Shown here piece by piece: positions 7,365 to 13,737 of a stretch of 23,027 nt of DNA; positions within the stretch are counted from its first letter, which is position 1; each line of letters opens with the position of its first letter. The notes below the pieces were generated by a model that saw nothing but the letters and a program-made list of their open reading frames with translations, was not told the DNA's origin and searched no databases. The position numbers and the translations under genes were made by a program. The stretch lies in NCBI GenBank assembly GCA_902795255.1, contig CADBKS010000021.1, positions 1-23,027 on the forward strand, written 5' to 3'. Source of the stretch: an uncultured Chloroflexota bacterium (GTDB taxonomy: Bacteria > Chloroflexota > Anaerolineae > Anaerolineales > Anaerolineaceae).

Positions 7365-7577
7365 CTAAACCATGATTTTCCCGGCCATTTCGCGGCTGAT
7401 CGCGACACGGCTTTCTTTGACATTGACGATCAGGTTTCCGTTGATCTCGGAAACGACTGTAACGGTTCCTCCTGCGACGAAGCCAAGGTCCTCCAGATGC
7501 TTCTTCATTTCCGGATTTCCGCCGACCTTTCGGATGATATTTTCCTCTCCGGGTTCCACAAGCATGAGCGGCATCAT
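7365..7577 (-). CDS. FeoA family protein (first copy)
   Basis: This 70-residue protein keeps the FeoA core: MKKHLEDLGFVAGGTVTVVSEING, then NLIVNVKESRVAISREMAGKI. It is more divergent than the second copy, as is usual in tandem feoA arrangements where the two proteins may form a heteromer on FeoB. It starts the operon. The start at 7577 follows a strong AGGAGGA; a second ATG immediately inside (7574) could serve equally. Confidence 0.9.
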   Translation of the reverse strand: MMPLMLVEPGEENIIRKVGGNPEMKKHLEDLGFVAGGTVTVVSEINGNLIVNVKESRVAISREMAGKIMV

Positions 7578-7604
7578 TATCTGTCCTCCTTCTTCGTTAT
7601 CTTC

Positions 7605-7622
7605 AGCTAATTTTAATTAGCT
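7605..7622. promoter_or_regulatory. Iron-box-like palindrome downstream of the feo promoter
   Basis: AGCTAATT and AATTAGCT are perfect 8-bp arms around two bases, at about +9 to +26 of the feo transcript. A second, shorter dyad AACTA-AGA-TAGTT (7629-7641) overlaps the -10 element. The TTAG/CTAA half-sites recall DtxR/IdeR/MntR-type boxes more than a classical Fur box. Control by an iron-loaded repressor is inferred from position and operon function. Confidence 0.5.
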
Positions 7623-7637
7623 TTTTCTAACTAAGAT

Positions 7638-7666
7638 AGTTTATGCTTGCTAACTTCATTTGTCAA
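7638..7666 (-). promoter_or_regulatory. Consensus promoter of the feo operon
   Basis: On the minus strand a perfect TTGACA (7666-7661), a 17-base spacer and TAAACT (7643-7638) are seen. The predicted transcription start is near 7631, about 55 bases before the first feoA. Confidence 0.75.
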
Positions 7667-7704
7667 GAGGAGAAAAGGAAATAGTTACTTAAGACTAATT
7701 GCAA

Positions 7705-7745
7705 TTTGGGAAACAAAAAAAACGGGGCCTGCAGCCGGTCAGGGA
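7705..7745 (-). terminator. Possible terminator after the HEAT-repeat gene
   Basis: On the minus strand a GC-rich stretch with short complementary arms (GGC/GCC around TGCAG) runs into CCCCG and eight consecutive T. The stem is short; the T-tract is the main evidence. It separates this transcript from the feo promoter. Confidence 0.35.
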
Positions 7746-7827
7746 TCGGACGCCGGATCCGGGCAAGCCGGATCTGCGCGGGTCAGAGATCAGATATATG
7801 CAGAATGCCGGAGAAGGGCTCCGACGG

Positions 7828-8661
7828 TTATTTTTTCTCGGGAACGCGTTTGGTTTTGCGGGCTGCATTGCGCAGCTCGTCATTCAGGGACTTCCGGACA
7901 TTTTCAGCGAAATCCGGGATCACATGGCGGATGACCCGCTGGGCGGTCACATTCGGATCGCTCTTCAGGCACTGCCGGATCACATAAACGGTCTCGTTCG
8001 GCGTGCGCCGGTAAAGCACGCGGAAAAGTTCCTCAAGACTCTTTTGCGTATCCATGGTCGCTTCGCCCATCAGTGCTTCGACCAGGGTGAAGATCGCGGG
8101 CAGATTCTCAAAGGAATTATCCTCAACAAGGATCGCCATCCCCTCCAGACACAGGAAGTTCTGTTCCTCACGGGGGTCGACGTACCAGCGGCGGACCTTC
8201 CGCAGCAGGATCTCCGGGTCATTGCGCATGATCAGCGCGGAGGCGTTCTTCAGCAGTGTCCGCGCGGTCATGTGACGCACCCCGTGAAGCGCCCACTCCC
8301 CGGCCCGGTCCAGGACCAGGTCCGCATGCTCGATCGGGATCTCCCCCAGCATCCGGGAAGCGATCAGGCAGACATCGATGTTTTCATCATTCCAGAGCAG
8401 GTCGCAGATCGCCAGCGCTGCCTGCGGCTGCTCCCGGATCGCGGGGATCAGCACCAGGTCCATCTCCCGCAGCAGGATCAGTGAGACCTGCAGCTGCGGA
8501 CGGGTGGAAACCGACTGGGTCTTCGACTCGGAGCGGTAAGCCGTATAGGCGAACTTTTCCAGCAGATCCAGCAGGGTCTTCCGGAAAGCCGGAGGATCCG
8601 TGAAGTTCCACAGCAGATCGTTGAGCTCAATGCGGAGTTGCAGCAGGTTTACGGCAGGCAT
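7828..8661 (-). CDS. HEAT-repeat / DNA alkylation repair (AlkD)-like protein, function unknown
   Basis: This 277-residue protein is almost all helical and soluble, with no signal peptide or membrane segment. The repeated helix pairs (for example LICDLLWNDENIDVCLIASRML-like and RHMTARTLL-like units) resemble HEAT repeats such as those of AlkD-type DNA glycosylases. I cannot point to the AlkD catalytic Trp/Asp pattern with confidence, so an enzymatic role is not claimed. The C-terminus is very basic (RKTKRVPEKK), compatible with nucleic-acid binding. The ribosome binding site before ATG 8661 is weak. It lies downstream of proS on the same strand with a hairpin between. I have an uncertain recollection of similar N-termini (MPAxxLxxLR) in Anaerolineae proteins. 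Confidence 0.6.
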   Translation of the reverse strand: MPAVNLLQLRIELNDLLWNFTDPPAFRKTLLDLLEKFAYTAYRSESKTQSVSTRPQLQVSLILLREMDLVLIPAIREQPQAALAICDLLWNDENIDVCLIASRMLGEIPIEHADLVLDRAGEWALHGVRHMTARTLLKNASALIMRNDPEILLRKVRRWYVDPREEQNFLCLEGMAILVEDNSFENLPAIFTLVEALMGEATMDTQKSLEELFRVLYRRTPNETVYVIRQCLKSDPNVTAQRVIRHVIPDFAENVRKSLNDELRNAARKTKRVPEKK

Positions 8662-8697
8662 ATCGGGAAATCAGAAGTTTAATCCAGCTTTTTTATA

Positions 8698-8732
8698 TAA
8701 GGGCTGTGCGTTTCGGCACAGCCCTTTATTTT
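8698..8732 (+). terminator. Hairpin terminator between proS and the HEAT-repeat gene
   Basis: A perfect 9-bp stem GGGCTGTGC (8701-8709) / GCACAGCCC (8716-8724) with a 6-base loop is followed on the plus strand by TTTATTTTT. On the minus strand, the direction of proS, the tail is TTATATAAAAAAG, which is poor in U. It may work weakly or bidirectionally for proS. No plus-strand gene lies upstream to need it. Confidence 0.55.
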
Positions 8733-8776
8733 TACAGCAGACTTTCGTCCGGAGGGACCTCCTCCGGGCTGCCGGT

Positions 8777-10210
8777 TTAGTAAGCCTTGGAGAAATAGAT
8801 CTTCTTCTCGGCATCGGCACCGCAGCAGACACACTTGCCGTGTCCGTGCTGGTGTTCAAAATTCATGCAGCGGGTCGTGGCTTTGGTATCGGCCTTGATC
8901 TTCGCTTCGCATTCAGCCGAACCGCACCACCAGGCTTCCGCCCAGCCGTTTTCGACGATGCCCTTGAGCTCGTCATAGGTCTTTGCCTCATGGATGTTCT
9001 CATCGCGGAACTTTTCGGCTTTGGTAAGGATGCCGTTCTGGATCTCATCGAGCAGGTCGCGGACCTGATCGGCCAGGTTGTCCTGGGAGAGGAAGGATTT
9101 GCCCGGTTTGCCCGGAATGTCGCGGCGGGCAGCCATGACGGAATTCTTTTCCACATCCTTCGGACCGATCTCCAGGCGGAGCGGCACACCGCGGAGTTCC
9201 CATTCATGGTACTTGAAGCCCGGAGTCAGTTCGGTCCGGTCATCAAGCTTGATGCGGAATTCCTTCAGCTGGGCCATGACCTTATCGACGCATTCCATCA
9301 CAACGGACTTTTCCGCGTCGTTTTTGAAGATCGGGACGATCACGATCTGGTAAGGAGCCAGCCGCGGCGGCAGCACGAGTCCGTTGTCATCGCCGTGCGC
9401 CATGATGATGGCGCCGATCAGGCGGGTGGACACGCCCCAGGAGGTCGTCCAGCAGTATTCCAGCGTGTTGTTCGGGGAAAGATACTTGATGTCAAAGGCT
9501 TTGGCGAAGTTCTGCCCGAGGTTGTGGGAAGTACCGGCCTGCAGCGCTTTGGTGTCGCCCATCATCGCCTCAATGGAGTAGGTGTTGACGGCGCCCGGGA
9601 ATTTTTCGGTCTCACTCTTGACACCCTTCAGCACCGGGATCGCGGCCATGTTACGGGCAAAATCCGCGTAAACATTGAGCATCTGCAGGGTCTCTTCCTG
9701 TGCTTCCTCATAAGTGGCGTGGGCGGTGTGGCCTTCCTGCCAGTAGAATTCGGCCGTGCGCAGGAACAGGCGCGGACGCATTTCCCAGCGCATCACGTTG
9801 GCCCACTGGTTGATCTTCACCGGCAGGTCGCGCCAGCTCTTGATCCATTTGGCATACATGTAGCCGATGATGGTCTCGGAAGTCGGACGGACCGCCAGCG
9901 GTTCCTCGAGCTCCTGCCCGCCGCCATGGGTCACGACTGCCAGTTCCGGAGAAAAACCCTCCACATGATCCTTTTCCTTTTCAAAAAAGGACATCGGGAT
10001 CAGCATCGGAAACGCGGCGTTGACATGGCCGGTCTCCTTGAAACGGCGGTCAAGGTCCGCCTTGATGTTTTCCCACAGGGCCCAGCCGTAAGGTTTGACG
10101 ACCATACAGCCGCGGACAGGGGAATAATCCGCAAGATCGGCACGCAGCACGACCTGGTTATACCATTCAGAGAAGTTTTCCTTCTGGGAAGTGAGTTTTT
10201 CTTCAGCCAT
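8777..10210 (-). CDS. proS: Prolyl-tRNA synthetase (compact, archaeal/eukaryote-like type)
   Basis: This enzyme charges tRNA-Pro with proline in the cytoplasm. Class II synthetase motifs are present: motif 2 in RWEMRPRLFLRTAEF (141-155) followed by WQEGHTAHAT, and motif 3 in GVSTRLIGAIIMAHGDDNG (259-277). AVRPTSETIIGY (106-117) is the proline-site loop. The anticodon-binding domain follows (YQIVIVPI), then a zinc-binding C-terminal domain with Cys429, Cys434, Cys448, Cys460 and Cys463, ending in the typical FSKAY. At about 477 residues without the editing (INS) insertion, it belongs to the ProS3 type. I chose ATG 10210 (MAEEKL) because CGAGGAAG lies right before it; a TTG at 10231 would extend it by 7 residues and overlap that ribosome binding site. 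Confidence 0.96.
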   Translation of the reverse strand: MAEEKLTSQKENFSEWYNQVVLRADLADYSPVRGCMVVKPYGWALWENIKADLDRRFKETGHVNAAFPMLIPMSFFEKEKDHVEGFSPELAVVTHGGGQELEEPLAVRPTSETIIGYMYAKWIKSWRDLPVKINQWANVMRWEMRPRLFLRTAEFYWQEGHTAHATYEEAQEETLQMLNVYADFARNMAAIPVLKGVKSETEKFPGAVNTYSIEAMMGDTKALQAGTSHNLGQNFAKAFDIKYLSPNNTLEYCWTTSWGVSTRLIGAIIMAHGDDNGLVLPPRLAPYQIVIVPIFKNDAEKSVVMECVDKVMAQLKEFRIKLDDRTELTPGFKYHEWELRGVPLRLEIGPKDVEKNSVMAARRDIPGKPGKSFLSQDNLADQVRDLLDEIQNGILTKAEKFRDENIHEAKTYDELKGIVENGWAEAWWCGSAECEAKIKADTKATTRCMNFEHQHGHGKCVCCGADAEKKIYFSKAY

Positions 10211-10243
10211 AATCTTCCTCGGTTTTTTCAAATAATTGCTTCA

Positions 10244-10249
10244 ATTATA
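10244..10249 (-). promoter_or_regulatory. -10 element of the proS promoter
   Basis: A perfect TATAAT (10249-10244 on the minus strand) would start a short leader of about 27 bases before the proS ATG. The -35 at 17 bases (GTTCCC) is poor. Just upstream an imperfect dyad, GGATCGGGAAC (from 10262) against GTTCCCCGATCC (to about 10324), could fold; it may be a terminator remnant of the upstream GT/MATE unit, but no U-tract is seen. Confidence 0.45.
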
Positions 10250-10337
10250 CTCTATCGGGAAGGATCGGGAACAGGCGGTGTAGGATTCAGGATTTGAATG
10301 GCCGCAGGGCCGTTCCCCGATCCGGATCTCCGATATT

Positions 10338-11462
10338 TTATTCCGTAAAAAGTTTCTCATACGCCGCGCAGGAGGCGTCAAGAGAGAAGGAGGAGCGGAT
10401 GCGGTCCGCGGCCGCCCTGCCCTGCCCGGACATGCGTTCGGGATCCGAAAGAACGTACCGGATGGTTTCCGCGAGCAGTTCCGGTTCGCCCGGGCGTATG
10501 AGCGTTCCGTACCGTTCATCCGGGATCAGCTGCGCGATCCCTTCCAGGGCAGAAGCCACGGAGGGAAGTCCGGCGCTCATGGCCTCCATCAGGGAGACCG
10601 GCATCCCTTCGGTATCCGAATACAGGACAAAAAGATCCGCCGCGTTCAGCAGCCGGTCTACATCCGAACGGTTCCCAAGCAGCCGGAAACGGTTCTCCAG
10701 GCCCGCATCTCGGATCTGTTGTTCCAGGCCTTCCCGGCAGGGACCTTCCCCGGCGATAAAAAAGTGCAGCCGGCTGTCATCCGCAAGGCGCGATGCGGCC
10801 GTCACCAGATGCTGCTGGGCCTTCTCCGGAACCAGACGGCCGACATTCAGGATCATCACATCCTGATCCGTCAGCCCGAGCTCCCGGCGGACTTCCGAAC
10901 GGAGACCGGGATCCGTTTCGACCGGCCGGACCCCGTTGAAGATCACGGAGATCTTTTCAGGATCGATCCCTTCCGAGAGCGCCTGCTGTTCGGCCCGCGC
11001 GGAGACACAGACCAGCTTTTTCGTAAGCGAACTGTTGATGATCCGCGTATGCAGCGAACGGGTGGCAGCGGACTGACCGGCAAACTGACCGTGGTGTGAA
11101 CCGAAGCGGCCCTTCACCCCCGCAAGCCATGCCGCCGGGATCCCCAGTGTATCGGCATCATGGGTAAAGCATTCGATAACATCGGGTTTCAGTTCAGAAA
11201 GGACCCGGATCAGCTGAAAAAAACCGTGAAGGATCCCGCCGAAATTTTTCCCGAGCCCGGCGCCGCGCTGATAAACCGAAAGCACCGTGAGCGGGAAGGG
11301 ATAACGGGAGGCCCATTCCCCGAGCAGGCCGTCCTTGTCATAGAAAAAGACAGCCCGTGCATCCCAACCATGATCCCGGAACCACTGTGCCTGATCCAGA
11401 AGCACGCGCTGGGCACCGCCGGTCGTGATCTGACTGCCGAACAGAATGATGCGTTTCGTCAT
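10338..11462 (-). CDS. Glycosyltransferase family 4 (GT-B fold)
   Basis: This 374-residue retaining glycosyltransferase would transfer a sugar from a nucleotide-sugar donor to a cell-envelope glycan or lipid. The N-terminal acceptor half starts with the glycine-rich loop of the family (FGSQITTGGAQRVLLD). The C-terminal donor half shows ILNVGRLVPEKAQQHLV (204-220), FFIAGEGP (234-241), and the E-x7-E element SDTEGMPVSLMEAMSAGLP (E285, E293). There is no membrane segment, so it is cytoplasmic and peripheral. It overlaps the MATE gene by 4 bases (ATGA type), which implies translational coupling. Donor and acceptor cannot be read from sequence. Coupling to a MATE-family flippase-like transporter may be functional or incidental. 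Confidence 0.88.
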   Translation of the reverse strand: MTKRIILFGSQITTGGAQRVLLDQAQWFRDHGWDARAVFFYDKDGLLGEWASRYPFPLTVLSVYQRGAGLGKNFGGILHGFFQLIRVLSELKPDVIECFTHDADTLGIPAAWLAGVKGRFGSHHGQFAGQSAATRSLHTRIINSSLTKKLVCVSARAEQQALSEGIDPEKISVIFNGVRPVETDPGLRSEVRRELGLTDQDVMILNVGRLVPEKAQQHLVTAASRLADDSRLHFFIAGEGPCREGLEQQIRDAGLENRFRLLGNRSDVDRLLNAADLFVLYSDTEGMPVSLMEAMSAGLPSVASALEGIAQLIPDERYGTLIRPGEPELLAETIRYVLSDPERMSGQGRAAADRIRSSFSLDASCAAYEKLFTE

Positions 11463-12862
11463 GCCGCGCTGCTCCCGCTTTTTTTCAGGCTCATGAGCCC
11501 GAAAGGCCGGTCAAAGCCGAAACTGACCGCGTGCCGGTTCAGCACAAAAACATCCACGCAGCAGGCCAGGAACTCACAGATCAGCCCGGCGATCCAGACG
11601 CCGCGGTACCCGAAAATGAGCGGCACCGTCAGGATGCACGCGATCCGCAGCACGACATTGCGGATGATCGCGACCGTCATGGAGGCACGGATCTGGTTCA
11701 CCGCCGTCAGCATCCGCGGGATCAGTACGCACCCGGAGAAAAACGGCAGGGAAAGATACTGCATCGTCAGCCCGTAATAGGTCAGGGAATAAAACACCTC
11801 GGAGTTATCGTTGGCGTTGATAAAGATCGAAATAAAAGGCTTCCGGCAGAGCAGCCCCGCGGTCGTCAGCACCACCGAGCATCCCGCCCAGATCAGAGCG
11901 TTCTGTTTCAGCAGCCTGCGCAGCCGCTCCCGGTTATGCGCACCGTAATTATAGGAGATGATCGGCCCCACGCAGAGCGTATAGCCGAAGAAAAGAGAGG
12001 TCAGGATGCGCAGCAGATCCGAGACGATGGAATTCGCCGCGATCCCGTCATTGCCGACATACTTCAGCAGCTGATAATTCATGACCAGCGCGGAGAGCGA
12101 AAGCGAAAGCGTATTGATGAACTGCGGCAGGCCGTTTTTCCAGGACTGGACCGTCGTAGAAAGGATCTTACCCTCCGGAGCGACAAAATGGATCTCATTG
12201 CGCTTGTCGAGGAAAAAGACAAGCCCGATCACAAAGATCACCGCTTCCCCGGCCACGGTCGAAATACAGGCGCCGAGGACACCGATCCGCATCACGACCA
12301 CCAGGATCACATCCAGCGTGATGTTGATCGTCCCGTTGACCAGCGAACAGACCAGCCCCATGGACGGTTTGCCCGCAGTCGAGAAATATGCGTTAAACAC
12401 GGCATTGAGCAGCGAGACCGGCGTGATCAGGAATACCGTCCGCAGCGAGATCAGCGCGTAACCGGTAAGCGTCTCATCCGCCTTGAGGAATTGAAGCAGC
12501 GGACCGGCAAAGACATTGACGAGAAGCGCGAAAAGGAACCCCAGTCCGAACGCGGAGATCGAGACCCGGGTAAAGATCCGCTTTGCCTCCTGCTGGTCGC
12601 CCTCCCCCATTTTGCGTGAAGAAAGGTTCGGTGCACCGACCGCAAACAGATTGTTCAGCGAAAACTGGAAAAAGTGCACCGGATTGAGGATGTTGATGCC
12701 GGCCAGCGCCGTTTTCCCGACAAACCGGGAGACGAACAGCCCGTCATCAAGTGTCTTGAATAACTGTGAGAAAAAATTGTTCAGGATCGAGGGAAAACTG
12801 AATTTCAGCAGTCCGAAAAGTGTGAAGTCCTGTCCGATCTTATTGATATGTTCCTGTTCCAA
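11459..12862 (-). CDS. MATE family multidrug/Na+-coupled transporter
   Basis: This 467-residue membrane protein has about twelve hydrophobic segments in two six-helix halves. Typical MATE features are the N-terminal SFPSILNNFFSQLFKTLDDGLFVSRFVGKTALAGINI and, in the second half, GIAANSIVSDLLRI and YTLCVGPIISYNYGAHN. It resembles the MepA/DinF branch that exports cationic compounds by Na+ or H+ antiport. The start appears to be TTG at 12862 (EQEHINKIG), with GAAGAGG about 10 bases upstream; no better ATG lies nearby. It is the first gene of a pair with the glycosyltransferase. The substrate is unknown. Confidence 0.88.
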   Translation of the reverse strand: MEQEHINKIGQDFTLFGLLKFSFPSILNNFFSQLFKTLDDGLFVSRFVGKTALAGINILNPVHFFQFSLNNLFAVGAPNLSSRKMGEGDQQEAKRIFTRVSISAFGLGFLFALLVNVFAGPLLQFLKADETLTGYALISLRTVFLITPVSLLNAVFNAYFSTAGKPSMGLVCSLVNGTINITLDVILVVVMRIGVLGACISTVAGEAVIFVIGLVFFLDKRNEIHFVAPEGKILSTTVQSWKNGLPQFINTLSLSLSALVMNYQLLKYVGNDGIAANSIVSDLLRILTSLFFGYTLCVGPIISYNYGAHNRERLRRLLKQNALIWAGCSVVLTTAGLLCRKPFISIFINANDNSEVFYSLTYYGLTMQYLSLPFFSGCVLIPRMLTAVNQIRASMTVAIIRNVVLRIACILTVPLIFGYRGVWIAGLICEFLACCVDVFVLNRHAVSFGFDRPFGLMSLKKSGSSAA

Positions 12863-13118
12863 AATCTAAAAACCTCTTCCTGTTTGTAATTTATCGCCGT
12901 TCGCGTGCCCTTTATTCCGCTGTAAAGAGGCACCTTGTTGTGCAATGGCAGTCAAAAGCGAGGGTCCTGCCCCGCATCGGGTTGGCGTCCCATACCTTTA
13001 TGTTGCGGAACCGGAGCTCCGTCCCCATTTGCCGTGCGGGGGATTTGTACACCCGCGGCTCTTCATTCAGCGGGCCCGCAGTCAGCGGCTGACGGTCGTA
13101 CTGTGCTGAGCGGCCGGA
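12863..13118. other. 256-bp intergenic region with multiple dyads, no gene recognised
   Basis: This gap between the thioesterase stop and the MATE start has no convincing coding signal. It holds several short dyads: CCCCGCAT (12970-12977) pairs with GTGCGGGG (13034-13041), GCGGGCCCGC at 13070-13079, GTCAGC-G-GCTGAC at 13081-13093, and CATA-CCTT-TATG at 12991-13002. A folded non-coding RNA or leader for the MATE/GT operon is possible. It does not show the marks I would need for SRP RNA, tmRNA or RNase P; 6S RNA cannot be excluded by eye. Confidence 0.3.
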
Positions 13119-13514
13119 CTACAGATGCACGCCGTTCATCTGGACCACGGCGATATCCCGTCCGGTATCGTCCCAGATACGGATCTCATAGAAACAGACC
13201 CGCTTGCCGTCCTTGAGCAGCCGGCTTTCGCTGTAAACCGTTTTCCCGGCCAGCGGGTTGAGATAGGAGACCTGCGCGGTATTTGTGACCGTCGGACGCT
13301 CCGCCCGGAAGTTTGTCGCTACCGCAAACGTCAGGTCCGCCATCGTGTAGACGACACCGCCCATCAGAAAATCCAGCGCGTTCAGGTGCCGCTCATCGAT
13401 CCGCAGGCTGCATTTGGCATAATGCGGCCCAACAGCTTCGATCACCACGCCGGTAACCTCAGACGCATACCGGTCCTTCGCAAAATAAGCCCTTGCCTCT
13501 TCAAGATCCGTCAT
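13119..13514 (-). CDS. PaaI-type hotdog-fold thioesterase
   Basis: This 131-residue single-domain hotdog protein belongs to the PaaI/4HBT thioesterase class, which hydrolyses acyl-CoA thioesters in the cytoplasm. The family signature is clear: ERHLNALDFLMGGVVYTMADLTFAVA (about 41-66), with Asn45, Gly52-Gly53 and the likely catalytic Asp60, then a strand-rich SYLNPLAGKTVYSES and KRVCFYEIRIWDDTGRDIAVVQM. The length is normal. ATG at 13514 follows GGAGGA at a good distance. It is transcribed away from the plus-strand cassette that begins at 13738, and appears to be a single-gene unit. Its physiological acyl-CoA is unknown. Confidence 0.88.
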   Translation of the reverse strand: MTDLEEARAYFAKDRYASEVTGVVIEAVGPHYAKCSLRIDERHLNALDFLMGGVVYTMADLTFAVATNFRAERPTVTNTAQVSYLNPLAGKTVYSESRLLKDGKRVCFYEIRIWDDTGRDIAVVQMNGVHL

Positions 13515-13536
13515 AATGGCAATCCTCCGCTAATCA

Positions 13537-13542
13537 ATTATA
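13537..13542 (-). promoter_or_regulatory. -10 element of the thioesterase promoter
   Basis: A perfect TATAAT (13542-13537, minus strand) lies 23 bases before the ATG. No good -35 is seen in the GC-rich stretch upstream. It resembles the proS promoter (TATAATTGA in both), so a -10-driven promoter type may be common in this genome. Confidence 0.45.
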
Positions 13543-13695
13543 CGTTCCCTCCGCCCCATCCCCGCCTTCAAACTGACAACAGGATCCCCGCAGCGTGCAG
13601 CCCGGCCGGTCAGCCTGACGCTTCATTCCGGACAAAACGGTTATATCCGGGACGTTTTCGCAATATGTCAATTACCGTGTATTTACCTCATATCC

Positions 13696-13704
13696 TGATA
13701 TAAT
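13696..13704 (+). promoter_or_regulatory. Extended -10 promoter of the SIR2 cassette
   Basis: TG-A-TATAAT (13696-13704) is a perfect extended -10 element, which can work without a -35. Transcription should start near 13711, 27 bases before the ATG at 13738, with AGGAGA before the start. About 40 bases upstream an inverted repeat, AAAACG (13634-13639) and CGTTTT (13653-13658), could bind a regulator. Confidence 0.6.
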
Positions 13705-13737
13705 GATTCCTGACAAGCCTTTTTTCAGGAGACAGAT

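Noticed and set aside
6438..7610. 390-residue open frame on the plus strand
   Set aside because: It is antisense to feoB and both feoA genes, and its protein has no recognisable pattern.
8600..10297. 565-residue open frame on the plus strand
   Set aside because: It is antisense to proS, which has every class II synthetase motif. There is no ribosome binding site or family match.
11531..12619. 362-residue open frame on the plus strand
   Set aside because: It is antisense to the MATE gene; its extreme Arg/Asp/His/Gln richness is typical of a complement of membrane-protein codons.
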